Shown here piece by piece: positions 55,748 through 64,000 of a stretch of DNA of 64,000 nt; within the stretch, counting starts at the first letter, position 1, and each line of letters opens with the position of its first letter. Made by a program: the position numbers and the translations under genes. Source of the stretch: Luteimonas vadosa (GTDB lineage Bacteria; Pseudomonadota; Gammaproteobacteria; Xanthomonadales; Xanthomonadaceae); NCBI RefSeq assembly GCF_039543545.1, contig NZ_BAABJY010000001.1, positions 558,001 to 622,000 of the forward strand, in the 5' to 3' direction. Below the pieces are notes generated by a model. That model was not told the origin of the DNA, ran no database searches, and worked only from the letters and a program-made list of their open reading frames with translations.

Positions 55748-56551
55748 ATGAAACGCATGATCCTGGGTGTCGCCATCGCGGTCGCGGTCGGCGGCTGCGC
55801 GACCACCACCTCACCCACCGGGCGCACCCAATACGTCGGTGCCGTGCCGCAAGCCCAGCTCAACCAGCTCGGGGCGCAAGCGTTCGCCCAGATGAAGGCG
55901 CAGAAGCCGCAGACCAGCGACTCCCGGCAACGGGCCTACGTGCAATGCGTGGTCGACGCCGTGGTGCGGGAACTGCCGGCGAACTGGCGGGGCGGCTGGG
56001 AATCGGCGGTGTTCGCCGACAAGGACGCCAACGCCTTCGCGCTTCCCGGCGGCAAGGTCGGCGTCTACACCGGCATCTTCACCGTCGCGCGCAACCAGGA
56101 CCAGCTGGCGGGCGTGATCGCGCACGAGATCGGCCACGTCGTGTCGCGCCACCACGATGAGCGCATCACCCGCCAGGCCGGCGCGGCAGGCGCCCTGCAG
56201 GTGGTGAGCGGATTGCTGGGCTCCCGCTACGGACAGGGCGCGGCCCAGGCCGCGGCGCAGGGTGGCGGCATCCTCGCGCAGACCGGCTTCCTGCTGCCCG
56301 GGTCGCGTGCCCAGGAGACCGAAGCCGACGTCGTCGGCCAGCAGTTGATGGCCAAGGCCGGGTTCGACCCTCGAGCGGCGGTGACGTTGTGGCAGAACAT
56401 GATCGCCGCCGGTGGGGCGCGCCCGCCGGAATGGGTCTCGACCCACCCCGATCCGCGCGCGCGCATCGGTGAGCTGCAGGCCCGCGCCCAGGGGCTGATC
56501 CCGACGTACGAACAAGCCAGGGCCACGGGTCGCCGCCCGAACTGTGGCTGA
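55748..56551 (+). CDS. M48 family metallopeptidase lipoprotein (LoiP/BepA-like)
   Basis: The protein has 267 residues. Lipoprotein signal MKRMILGVAIAVAVGGC (Cys17). Zinc site HEIGH in GVIAHEIGHVVSRHH, with the third ligand in QETEADVVG, then STHPDPRARIGEL. M48 lipoproteins of this type degrade misfolded outer-membrane proteins in the periplasm. The 232-bp gap after gyrB shows no other feature. Confidence 0.92.
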   Translation: MKRMILGVAIAVAVGGCATTTSPTGRTQYVGAVPQAQLNQLGAQAFAQMKAQKPQTSDSRQRAYVQCVVDAVVRELPANWRGGWESAVFADKDANAFALPGGKVGVYTGIFTVARNQDQLAGVIAHEIGHVVSRHHDERITRQAGAAGALQVVSGLLGSRYGQGAAQAAAQGGGILAQTGFLLPGSRAQETEADVVGQQLMAKAGFDPRAAVTLWQNMIAAGGARPPEWVSTHPDPRARIGELQARAQGLIPTYEQARATGRRPNCG

Positions 56552-56705
56552 CGCGGTTGCGGTCGATTAACATCCGGGGCCCTATCCTGCCGGTATCGCG
56601 GCTTCGGACCCGACCCGACCGAACCCGCTGCCAGCGTTGACCTCTCCACTCGGCCAGCTCGGCCACCCGCGCCGACCAGGCGATGGGCCCCACCGAGGAA
56701 TCCCA

Positions 56706-57929
56706 ATGTCCAAGCACCGCCTCCCCCCCCGACTCCTGCTGAGCGCCGCCGTGATGGCGTCGCTCCTGGTGGTCTCGAGCGCCCCCGTCTTCGCGCAGGG
56801 CTCCGCCCAGGAGCGCGCGGAAGCGCGCCGCGCCAAGCACGCCGCGGCGAAGGCCGAAACGGAGCAGGTCGCCGCCACGACGGCCGAACCCACCTATCCG
56901 TCCGCGACGCGGCAGGAGCCCAATGGCAAGGCGTCGGCCAAGCTCACGCCCAGGCTGCAGAAGTTGTTCGAGGCCTACGACGAAAGCGATCTCGCCGCGG
57001 CGCAGGCGATCGCGGACGAGGTCCTGGCCAACCCCGACGCCAATGCCTACGAGAAAGCCATCGCCGCCCGGATCATCGGTTCGATGCACTTGGGCCAGGA
57101 CGATGCGCGGGCCCAGGCCTACCTGCAGCAGGCCGTCGACTTCAACGGCCTGGGCAACAACGAGCATTACGAGTCGATGCTGATCGTGGCGCAGCTGCAG
57201 ATGCAGGATGAGAAGTACGACCAGAGCCTGGCAACCCTCGAGAAGTTCCTCGCGGAAACGCGGTCGACCAAGCCCGAGCACCTGGTGCTCAAGGGCAATG
57301 CGCTGTACCGGCTGGAACGCTATCCGGAGGCGATCGCCGTGCTCAAGCCGGCCATCGACGCCACGCCGGAGCCGCGCGCCGACTGGACCCAGCTGCTCAT
57401 GGGCGCGTATGCCGCGTCCGACCAGCCCGAGGAAGCCGCCAGGCTGGCGGAGAAGATCGCCGCCGGCACGCCCAGCGACAAGCGTGCGCAGATCAACCTC
57501 GCCGCGACCTACCTGCAAAGCGACCAGTACGACAAGGCCGCGGAAATCTACGAGAAGCTGCGCGCCGCCGGGCAGCTGACCGAGGAACGCGACTACCGCA
57601 ACCTGTACGCGCTTTACTTCAACGCGCAGGGCAAGGAGGCGCAAGTGGTCACCGTCATCAACGACGGACTCCAAAAGGGCATCCTCAAGCCCGACCACGC
57701 GACCTACCAGGCCTTGGCCCAGGCCTACTTCTTCTCCGGCCAGGCGGGCAAGGCGATCGAGGCCTACCAGAAGGCCGCGCCGCTGGCTTCCGACGGACAG
57801 ACCTACCTCGACCTGGCCAAGATCCTGGCCAACGAAGGCCGGACGGCCGAGTCGAAGCAGGCGGCACAAATGGCACTGGACAAGGGCGTCAAGGACCCCG
57901 AGGCTGCTCGCAAGCTGCTGTCGCGCTAG
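56706..57929 (+). CDS. Exported tetratricopeptide repeat protein
   Basis: The protein has 407 residues with a Sec signal (about 1-30, ending PVFAQ). An Ala/Arg/Lys-rich stretch precedes TPR-like repeats from about 80 to 400, for example DQSLATLEKFLAETRS, RLERYPEAIAVLKPAIDA, LQSDQYDKAAEIYEKLR and FSGQAGKAIEAYQKAAPLA. Directly upstream of tonB-exbB-exbD; in xanthomonads a periplasmic TPR protein often accompanies the TonB system and may interact with it. The role is inferred from position. Confidence 0.87.
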   Translation: MSKHRLPPRLLLSAAVMASLLVVSSAPVFAQGSAQERAEARRAKHAAAKAETEQVAATTAEPTYPSATRQEPNGKASAKLTPRLQKLFEAYDESDLAAAQAIADEVLANPDANAYEKAIAARIIGSMHLGQDDARAQAYLQQAVDFNGLGNNEHYESMLIVAQLQMQDEKYDQSLATLEKFLAETRSTKPEHLVLKGNALYRLERYPEAIAVLKPAIDATPEPRADWTQLLMGAYAASDQPEEAARLAEKIAAGTPSDKRAQINLAATYLQSDQYDKAAEIYEKLRAAGQLTEERDYRNLYALYFNAQGKEAQVVTVINDGLQKGILKPDHATYQALAQAYFFSGQAGKAIEAYQKAAPLASDGQTYLDLAKILANEGRTAESKQAAQMALDKGVKDPEAARKLLSR

Positions 57930-57958
57930 GCCAGGGACGACGATTTTCCCGCCTGTGG

Positions 57959-57988
57959 TTGGTACACGCAGGCGGGAGTTGGTATAAG
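57959..57988 (+). promoter_or_regulatory. Predicted tonB promoter and adjacent inverted repeat
   Basis: TTGGTA (57959-57964), 18 bases, TATAAG (57983-57988). An inverted repeat CCCGCCTG/CAGGCGGG (57948-57955 and 57969-57976) overlaps it and may act as a weak terminator for the TPR gene or as a binding site. No clear Fur box was seen. Confidence 0.4.
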
Positions 57989-58071
57989 CTTGCAGGTTCC
58001 CGCGCCCGAAACGGCCCGGTTCCTGACCCCATCGGGGCGCTCGACGCCCAGCCAGACTTGAGTTCCCCCGC

Positions 58072-58737
58072 ATGACGCAACCCTTGACGACGACCGAGCG
58101 GCACGATCAGGACGAGGGCCTGAATTGGGCGCGCATCACCGGTTTCACCATGGTGGTGGCCTTCCACGTTGCCGCCGTCCTGCTGCTGATGGCGCCGGTC
58201 ACGCCGCCTGGTGCCACGGAGGAAGCGGAAGAAGTCACCCAGGTGGTGATCATCGAGCCGCCGCCCCCGCCGCCGCCGCCGCCGCCGCCGCCGCCCGAGC
58301 CGCCGAAGCCGCAGGAGATCAAGCAGCTCGCGCCGCCGCAGCCGACCCCGATCCCGCCGCCGCCGGAAGACCCGCCGGTGATCTTCGACACGCCGTCGCC
58401 CGTGGATACCCCGGCGCCGCCGCCCGCACCGCCTGCGCCGCCCGCGCCGCAGCCGGACATCGGTGCCAGCGTCGACATCTCTTCCAAGAACATGAATCCC
58501 CCCAAGTACCCGCCGGCGGCTTACCGCCAGGGCGTGGAGGGGACGGTGGTCCTGATCGTCGACGTCGACGCCAACGGCAACGTGACCAACGTGTCGATCG
58601 AGAAGTCCAGCCGCAACCGCGACCTCGACCGCGCCGCGATGGATGCCGCGCGCAAGTGGCGCTTCAACCCGTCCCGCGTGAACGGCAAGCCCGCCGCGGG
58701 CAGGGTCCGCGTCCCCGTCGACTTCACCCTGTCCTGA
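58072..58737 (+). CDS. tonB: Energy transducer TonB
   Basis: The protein has 221 residues. An N-terminal membrane anchor (about 23-43, GFTMVVAFHVAAVLLLMAPV) is followed by a periplasmic Pro-rich arm containing eleven consecutive prolines and a Pro/Lys/Glu segment. The TonB C-terminal domain shows PKYPPAAYRQGVEGTVVLIV, VDANGNVTNVSIEKSS and ARKWRFNPSRVNG. It transmits proton-motive-force energy from ExbB/ExbD to outer-membrane receptors. Followed by exbB after 113 bases. Confidence 0.95.
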   Translation: MTQPLTTTERHDQDEGLNWARITGFTMVVAFHVAAVLLLMAPVTPPGATEEAEEVTQVVIIEPPPPPPPPPPPPPEPPKPQEIKQLAPPQPTPIPPPPEDPPVIFDTPSPVDTPAPPPAPPAPPAPQPDIGASVDISSKNMNPPKYPPAAYRQGVEGTVVLIVDVDANGNVTNVSIEKSSRNRDLDRAAMDAARKWRFNPSRVNGKPAAGRVRVPVDFTLS

Positions 58738-58850
58738 CCCTGGCGCCCCTGGCGCCGGGCCGGGAGCCCGGACATCCGAATCGCTTCAGGCAATACCCGC
58801 TCCACGTTCCATCCGTATACCCAAACCACAACATCTAGAAGGTAAGCGTC

Positions 58851-59603
58851 ATGCTGCAGGAAACCACTACCATCGCCCCCGCTGGAAGCAGCAATGCCGA
58901 AGGCCTCCAGCAGATGGGCTTCGCAGACATGCTCCAGCACATGGACATCGTCGGCTATGTCGTTCTGGCCACGCTGCTCATCATGTCCGCCATGTCGATC
59001 TACTGGATCATCTTCAACTTCATCCGGAACATGCGGCTGCGCGGGTCCTCTGACCGCGTGATCAACACGTTCTGGGAAACCTCCAACGCCCAGGACGCCA
59101 TCCGCTTCATGGAAGAGCAGCGCAACAGCGAGCCCTTTTCGAAGGTCGCGCTCGATGCCGCCCAGGCCGCCGCGCACCACCAGCGCCATGAAGGCTCGCG
59201 TCTGGTCGAGTCGCTCAATCGCTCCGAGTTCGTCGACCGGGCCCTGCGCCAGGCGGTGACCCGCGAGTCGATGAAGCTCGAAGGCGGCCTGACGGTGCTG
59301 GCGACGGTCGGTTCGACCGCCCCGTTCGTCGGCCTGCTCGGCACCGTGTGGGGCATCTACCGCGCGCTGCTGCGCATCGGCGCCAGCGGCCAGGCGGACA
59401 TCGGCGCGGTGGCCGGTCCGGTGGGCGAGGCGCTGATCATGACCGCGATCGGCCTCGGCGTCGCGATCCCGGCGGTGCTGGGCTACAACTTCTTCGTGCG
59501 CATGAACCGCGTCACGAACAACAAGCTCGACACCTTCGCGCACGACCTGCACGACTTCTTCGCCACCGGCTCGCGGGTCGGCGAAGTCACGGTCAAGTCC
59601 TGA
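58851..59603 (+). CDS. exbB: MotA/TolQ/ExbB proton channel family protein ExbB
   Basis: The protein has 250 residues. Three membrane segments: about 32-55 (VVLATLLIMSAMSIYWIIF), about 150-172 and 195-217. The conserved cytoplasmic and channel blocks are GGLTVLATVGSTAPFVGLLG, TVWGIYRALL and GEALIMTAIGLGVAIPAVLGYN. It forms a pentameric proton channel around ExbD. SD-like AGAAGG lies upstream. Part of tonB-exbB-exbD1-exbD2. Confidence 0.96.
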   Translation: MLQETTTIAPAGSSNAEGLQQMGFADMLQHMDIVGYVVLATLLIMSAMSIYWIIFNFIRNMRLRGSSDRVINTFWETSNAQDAIRFMEEQRNSEPFSKVALDAAQAAAHHQRHEGSRLVESLNRSEFVDRALRQAVTRESMKLEGGLTVLATVGSTAPFVGLLGTVWGIYRALLRIGASGQADIGAVAGPVGEALIMTAIGLGVAIPAVLGYNFFVRMNRVTNNKLDTFAHDLHDFFATGSRVGEVTVKS

Positions 59604-59629
59604 TCGACGGCGACTGACGGAGTCCGGAT

Positions 59630-60052
<423 letters not shown>

Positions 60053-60067
60053 CCCGGAGCCCGTTCC

Positions 60068-60481
60068 ATGGCTTTCTCATCCAATGCCGGCGAAGGCCCG
60101 ATGGCCGACATCAACATCATCCCGCTCGCGGACGTGATGCTGGTGCTGCTCATCATCTTCATGGTCACCGCGCCGCAGCTGTCGTACCCGATCGACATCG
60201 ACCTGCCGCAGCGGTCGCTGAACCCGCCACCGACCACCGTCGACCCCCCGGAGCCGATCCGCTTGCGCATCGATTCGGCGGGCCAGGTGTTCTGGAACGA
60301 CAGCCCGACCCCCGTGTCGGCACTGCGCAACATGATGGAGGCCGAGGTCCAGCGTGACGTCAACAACCAGCCGACGCTGGAGATCGACGTCAACGCCGAG
60401 GCCGACTACGGCGTGCTGGCCAAGGTGCTGGCGTCCGCCAAGAACGCGCAGATGGTGAAGATCGGCTTCGTCAAGAACTGA
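60068..60481 (+). CDS. exbD2: Biopolymer transport protein ExbD, second copy
   Basis: The protein has 137 residues. MADINIIPLADVMLVLLIIF contains the membrane helix and Asp. The periplasmic domain shows LRIDSAGQVFWNDSPTPVSAL and LEIDVNAEADYGVLAKVL. It is the closest relative of the broken third copy downstream. The operon ends at a strong terminator at 60544-60570. Confidence 0.95.
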   Translation: MAFSSNAGEGPMADINIIPLADVMLVLLIIFMVTAPQLSYPIDIDLPQRSLNPPPTTVDPPEPIRLRIDSAGQVFWNDSPTPVSALRNMMEAEVQRDVNNQPTLEIDVNAEADYGVLAKVLASAKNAQMVKIGFVKN

Positions 60482-60543
60482 ACACCCGGGGGGCGTCGCC
60501 TGCAGCGCGCCGCCCGGTAGACACCACGCTTACCCGTGATTCG

Positions 60544-60570
60544 ACGCCGCCCATCGGGCGGCGTTTTTTT
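60544..60570 (+). terminator. Strong terminator of the tonB-exbB-exbD operon
   Basis: The stem ACGCCGCCC/GGGCGGCGT (60544-60552 and 60556-60564) with an ATC loop is followed by seven T. Everything downstream (third exbD) needs its own promoter. Confidence 0.85.
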
Positions 60571-60637
60571 GTGCTTGCGCGAAAAGGCCGGCCGGGCGTA
60601 GCGTCGAGGCATGTGAACCGCCGACAGGAGACGCGCC

Positions 60638-61201
60638 ATGACGTACTCGACAGGTTCCGCCCACGGCCAGGTCGCCGAGATCAACATCATTGCGTTCGGA
60701 ATGGTCGGAACAATTGCATCGTGCAATTGTTCCGACGTCGCCAGGCCGGGCCAAGCCCGTCTTGGCTCCCGCCGGATCAAACACTTGCGTGTTTGATCCG
60801 CGAGCGCGCCATCCATGGCGCGCGGAGCCTCTGAATCCATCAGAGGCTCCGAGTCCGACGTGATGCTGGTGCTGCTGATCATCTTCATGGTCGCGAGCCC
60901 GGCCCTGACCCGGCAGATCGACCTCACCTTGCCGAGGACGGATCGGGAGCGGCAGGCGCGCGTCGAGCCACCACCGATCCGCCTGCGCATCGACGGCGCC
61001 GGGCAGGTGTACTGGAACGACAGCGCCACGCCGCTGTCCGCCCTGCAGGCCATGATGTCCAGCGAAGTCGCGCGCGACGCCGGCGCGATGCCGCGCCTGG
61101 AGGTCGACGCCAACGGCGACAGCGACTACCAGGTCGTGGCCAGCGTGCTGGCCGCTGCGCAAAACGCCGGGATGGCGCGGGTGGCGTTCGCCAGGAAGTA
61201 G
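60638..61201 (+). pseudogene. Third exbD copy interrupted by an in-frame hairpin array
   Basis: The first 18 codons (MTYSTGSAHGQVAEINII) correspond to the start of exbD2 (MAFSSNAGEGPMADINII). The membrane helix and periplasmic domain resume at DVMLVLLIIFMV (from 60857) and run to 61201, paralogous to exbD2 over the whole length. Between them 165 bases replace the 9 bases expected (PLA). The insert keeps the frame (net 52 codons) but has a TGA at 60794. GACAGGAG precedes the ATG at 60638. A restart at the ATG at 60815 would give a 128-residue protein with the helix, but it lacks a ribosome binding site. Most likely a pseudogene. Confidence 0.75.
60704..60850 (+). repeat. Array of five consecutive hairpins inside the exbD copy
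   Basis: Stems: 60704-60717 with 60723-60736 (14 bp); 60748-60755 with 60761-60768 (8 bp, one G-U); 60773-60784 with 60789-60800 (12 bp); 60804-60812 with 60815-60823 (9 bp); 60824-60834 with 60840-60850 (11 bp). All stems but the second are perfect; loops are 2-5 bases. Stem sequences differ from each other, so this is not a simple repeat. The 8-mer TCCGACGT flanks the distal part (60731-60738 and 60854-60861). Confidence 0.85.
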
Positions 61202-61247
61202 CCCGCTGCGACCAGATCGCCGGCGCCGATCGCGGCGCCGGCATCGA

Positions 61248-62003
61248 TCACGCCGACGCCGCGTCGACGATCGCGCGATAGCGCCGTACCGTGGGTGCGA
61301 GGCCGTCGTACAGCGCTTCGCCGATCAGGGCGTGGCCGATCGAGACCTCGAGGACCCCCGGGACGCCCGCCAGGAAATCGCCAAGGTTGCCCTGGCTGAG
61401 GTCATGGCCGGCATTGACCCCCAGGCCCGCTGCCTGCGCCTGCAGCGCGCTGGCGCGGCAGGCCGCCAGCGCCGCCGCCGCGTTGCCCGATGCGTGGGCA
61501 TCGGCATAGGGACCGGTGTAAAGCTCGATCCGGTCCGCGCCCACGCGGGCGGCCGTCGCCACGTCGCTCCCGGCGTCGGCGAACAGGCTGACCCGGCACC
61601 CCATCGCCCGCAGCGCCGCGACCACCGGCACGAGGCGGTCGGCATCGCGCGCGAAGTCGAAGCCATGGTCGGACGTGAGCTGGCCATCGCCGTCCGGCAC
61701 CAGGGTGGCCTGGTGCGGGCGGTGCTGCTCGCACAGCGCCAGGAAACCGGGATAACCGCTGCGTGGCGCCGCGAACGGATTGCCCTCGAGGTTGAATTCG
61801 ACATCCCGCGCGCGGCACAGCCCGGCCAGGGCCTGCACATCCTCGGCGCGCGCGTGGCGCGCGTCCGGGCGCGGATGCACGGTCAGGCCATGCGCCCCCG
61901 CGTCCAGGCACGCCTGCGCGGCGCGCGACAGGTCGGGTTCGCCGCCGCCGCGGGCGTTCCGCAGCAACGCGATCTTGTTCAGGTTGACGCTCAGCCGTGT
62001 CAT
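61248..62003 (-). CDS. pdxJ: Pyridoxine 5'-phosphate synthase
   Basis: The protein has 251 residues from the ATG at 62003. It starts MTRLSVNLNKIALLRNARGG (VNxNKxAxLRN signature), with GLTVHPRPDARHARAEDV, NLEGNPF, TLVPDGDGQLTSDHGFDF, ELYTGPYA and GVNAGHDLSQGNL. It condenses 1-deoxyxylulose 5-phosphate with amino-acetone phosphate for vitamin B6 synthesis. Stand-alone here; convergent with the exbD copy. Confidence 0.96.
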   Translation of the reverse strand: MTRLSVNLNKIALLRNARGGGEPDLSRAAQACLDAGAHGLTVHPRPDARHARAEDVQALAGLCRARDVEFNLEGNPFAAPRSGYPGFLALCEQHRPHQATLVPDGDGQLTSDHGFDFARDADRLVPVVAALRAMGCRVSLFADAGSDVATAARVGADRIELYTGPYADAHASGNAAAALAACRASALQAQAAGLGVNAGHDLSQGNLGDFLAGVPGVLEVSIGHALIGEALYDGLAPTVRRYRAIVDAASA

Positions 62004-62076
62004 GCGGGCCGGTTGGGTTCCTAGGCGTGCAATGGGTCGGCCGGTCGCGGCCGGGAGGGCGGCGCTTGGGGATCGG

Positions 62077-62340
62077 TCAGGCGCCCGGCGGGTCGCCGGC
62101 GGAGTCCGCGCCCTGGCGGCGCGCCTCGGCCTGCTCGCGCAGGCGCCGCATCTCCTGCGGGTCGAGCATCTGGCTGTCGTCGCGCGACTGGCTGCCGACG
62201 CGCTCGGCGAGCAGGCCCATGACCCAGGCCAGCAGCAGGCCCAGCGCGGCCAGCAGGCAGAACACCGCAAGGAGCATGGACGTGGTCTTGAAGGCGACGG
62301 CGAATGCGGCAAGCGCGAGCAGCAGGTACAACCAGGGCAT
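62077..62340 (-). CDS. Small membrane protein
   Basis: The protein has 87 residues. The ATG at 62340 has GGAGG eight bases upstream. Two hydrophobic segments (about 1-18 and 22-45) are followed by a polar cytoplasmic tail with ERVGSQSRDDSQMLDPQEMRRL (given in part as DPQEMRRLREQAEARRQ). No family recognised. It lies between pdxJ and cls on the same strand. Confidence 0.75.
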   Translation of the reverse strand: MPWLYLLLALAAFAVAFKTTSMLLAVFCLLAALGLLLAWVMGLLAERVGSQSRDDSQMLDPQEMRRLREQAEARRQGADSAGDPPGA

Positions 62341-62443
62341 GGCGACGGCCTCCATCCGGCGTGCGGGATCGGTCCACAGTCTAACCCGCGGACCACCGGG
62401 GATCGGCCGACGGCACCCCCGCAGGCGCCGCCGGTCGCGCGGC

Positions 62444-63877
62444 TCAGAGCATCGGCGAGAACAGCCGCGCCAGGGCCTCCGGCAGGCGATGGCGCCAGAA
62501 GGAACGGCGGCCGTCTTGCACGCGCACCGAATTGGCGATCTCGTGCTCGATCAGCTGGGCGAGTTCCCGGGCGGTCGCCTTGTCGTCGATCAGCACCGCG
62601 ACCTCGAAATTGAGCCGGAAGCTGCGGTGGTCGAAGTTGGCGCTGCCCAGGATGCAGGTGGAATCGTCGACCAGCAGCGCCTTGGTGTGCAGCATGCGCG
62701 GGCCGTACTCGTAGACCTTGATGCCCGCTTCCATGAGTTCGTCGAAATACGAGCGGGCCGCCTGGGTGACCATCCGCGAGTCGCTCTTCTTGGGGATCAG
62801 CAGGCGGACGTCCAGGCCGGCCAGGGCCGCCGACGTCAGGGCCATCATCGCCGCCTCGCCGGGCACGAAGTAGGGCGTGACCAGCCACACGCGCTCGCTG
62901 GCCGCGTAGATCGTTGCGACCTGCAGCCGGTGGATGGCCTCCCAGTTCGAATCCGGCCCGGAGGCCAGCACTTGCGCCGGGATGTCGCCCTCGGGCCCGT
63001 CGGGGAAAAGCTCCGGGCCGGTGGGCGCCGGATCGCCGGTGGCATAGGCCCAGTCCTCGAGGAACACCAGTTGCAGGGAGTCAACGACGTCGCCCTCGAT
63101 GCGCATGTGCAGGTCGCGGAACGCTTCGTCCGAGACTTCCTCGTTCTCGTCGTCGGTGATGTTGATGCCGCCGGCGAACCCGATCTTGCCGTCCATGACC
63201 GCGATCTTGCGGTGGCTGCGCAGGTTGATCCAGGGCCGGCTGATGGTCCAGGGCTTGGTCGGGTGGAACCAGCAGAACTCGCCGCCCGCGTCGAGCAGGG
63301 GCTTGAGGTAGGCCTTGGTGACCTTGATCGAACCCATGGCATCCAGCAGCAGGCGCACCTTGACCCCCGCCCTGGCGCGTTCGGCCAGCGCTTCCAGCAC
63401 GCGGTCGCCGGTCTGGTCGGGGGCATAGATGTAGTACTCCATGTGCACGTGGTGGCGCGCCTGGCCGATGGCCTCCACCAGCCGGTCGTACTTCTTCGCG
63501 CCATCGACGAGCAGCTCGACACGGGTGGCGCGGCTGGTCGGCAGCTTGCAGACGGCCTGTCCCAGGCGGCCCAGCTCGATCACTTCCTGGTTGCTGCGGT
63601 CGCGCTCCGGGGCCATCAGGCTTTCCTTGGCCTTCTGCCGCCGGAGCTGCTTGCGCTGGATGCGCTGCGGGCCGAAGAAGAAATAGATCAGGAAGCCCAC
63701 GTACGGAAGCGCGGCCAGACCGAGGAGCCAGCTGATCGTGGCGACGGGTTCGCGCTTCTGCAGGATGATCCAGCCGCCGAGGCCGACCAGGTAGGCCAGC
63801 CAGCCCATCGCCAACCAGGCGCCGAGGTTGTCGATCGCGGTGAACGACGACCACGCGTGTTGCAGCCAATCGGGCAT
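62444..63877 (-). CDS. cls: Cardiolipin synthase
   Basis: The protein has 477 residues. Two N-terminal membrane segments (about 16-55, including AWLAMGWLAYLVGLGGWIIL and ISWLLGLAALPYVGFLIYFF) precede two phospholipase D modules. The first HKD motif is in SHRKIAVMDGKIGFAGG and the second in LHTKALLVDDSTCILGSAN. It joins two phosphatidylglycerol molecules into cardiolipin at the inner membrane. Full length for the ClsA type. Confidence 0.95.
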   Translation of the reverse strand: MPDWLQHAWSSFTAIDNLGAWLAMGWLAYLVGLGGWIILQKREPVATISWLLGLAALPYVGFLIYFFFGPQRIQRKQLRRQKAKESLMAPERDRSNQEVIELGRLGQAVCKLPTSRATRVELLVDGAKKYDRLVEAIGQARHHVHMEYYIYAPDQTGDRVLEALAERARAGVKVRLLLDAMGSIKVTKAYLKPLLDAGGEFCWFHPTKPWTISRPWINLRSHRKIAVMDGKIGFAGGINITDDENEEVSDEAFRDLHMRIEGDVVDSLQLVFLEDWAYATGDPAPTGPELFPDGPEGDIPAQVLASGPDSNWEAIHRLQVATIYAASERVWLVTPYFVPGEAAMMALTSAALAGLDVRLLIPKKSDSRMVTQAARSYFDELMEAGIKVYEYGPRMLHTKALLVDDSTCILGSANFDHRSFRLNFEVAVLIDDKATARELAQLIEHEIANSVRVQDGRRSFWRHRLPEALARLFSPML

Positions 63878-63933
63878 GACGCCGCTCCCTGTCGTCGCGG
63901 GGAGTGCGACGGCTCCGGCGTAGGCTAAGCGGC

Positions 63934-64000
63934 ATGGCGCTCCACCGCAAAGCCGTGAACCCGGAGGCCAGGCCGATCAAGGGCCGCGGCGCGGCGTCGT
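63934..64000 (+). CDS. Probable PA0069 family radical SAM protein, start only
   Basis: Only 22 codons are present before the right edge: MALHRKAVNPEARPIKGRGA followed by AS. The KGRGAAS motif is the typical N-terminus of the PA0069 family of radical SAM proteins. The gene is divergent from cls by 56 bases. The cysteine motif is outside the window, so this rests on the short N-terminus only. Confidence 0.55.
   Translation, partial: MALHRKAVNPEARPIKGRGAAS

Noticed and set aside
60704..60850. Hairpin array as a CRISPR or attC cluster
   Set aside because: Stem sequences differ, spacing is irregular, there are no repeat-spacer units and no integron core sites or integrase gene.
60815..61201. Intact 128-residue ExbD from the ATG at 60815
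   Set aside because: No ribosome binding site, the start lies inside a hairpin, and the conserved N-terminal segment is found upstream of the insertion, so a broken gene is the simpler reading.

Overview
The window is GC-rich chromosomal DNA from a gammaproteobacterium. Gene content and order point to the Xanthomonadaceae (Lysobacter/Luteimonas/Xanthomonas relatives): the rpmH-rnpA-yidC-mnmE block runs divergently from dnaA-dnaN-recF-gyrB, a tonB-exbB-exbD-exbD cluster follows, the NADP isocitrate dehydrogenase is of the monomeric type, and the bio genes run bioB-bioF-bioH-bioC. The genus assignment is an inference. About 90% of the window is coding. I saw no prophage, insertion sequence, CRISPR array or plasmid gene.

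Layout. At 1-10.5 kb are partial mnmG, a 464-bp gap holding a probable sigma-54-driven small RNA with its own terminator, a Gly/Tyr-rich lipoprotein, a PLP dehydratase, a YdcF protein, the biotin operon bioB-F-H-C (minus), divergent comF, and ubiA. At 10.6-19 kb are tRNA-Arg(CCG), a cytochrome c, an exported nuclease-like lipoprotein, a hydrolase overlapping zapE, an M20 amidohydrolase, queF and several small envelope or basic proteins. At 19-32 kb are monomeric icd, a LysR regulator divergent from a small unknown gene, a lipoprotein methyltransferase, a DUF2383 ferritin-like protein, rluE, a REC-histidine kinase, a PKHD hydroxylase, hrpB and tatD. At 32-44 kb are a CadC-like regulator, a hydrolase-OsmC fusion, a YadG/YadH-type ABC exporter, ferredoxin reductase, a small autoregulated membrane-protein/HTH operon, an exported alpha/beta hydrolase and a NatAB-type ABC exporter.

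The 44-56 kb part is the replication-origin region. mnmE, yidC, rnpA and rpmH (minus) face dnaA, dnaN, recF and gyrB (plus). The dnaA-dnaN gap has DnaA-box-like 9-mers and an AT-rich stretch and is the best oriC candidate. Three parS-like 16-mers lie at the end of dnaN and inside recF. The 56-64 kb part has an M48 protease, a TPR protein, tonB-exbB-exbD1-exbD2 closed by a strong terminator, a third exbD copy broken by an in-frame array of five hairpins, then pdxJ, a small membrane protein, cardiolipin synthase, and the start of a probable PA0069-type radical SAM gene.

The most unusual items are the five-hairpin array inside the third exbD, the sigma-54-type small RNA locus at 1.2-1.36 kb, the twin palindromic operators on the HTH/membrane-protein operon at 38.85-38.91 kb, the parS cluster, and a BirA-like inverted repeat between bioB and comF.
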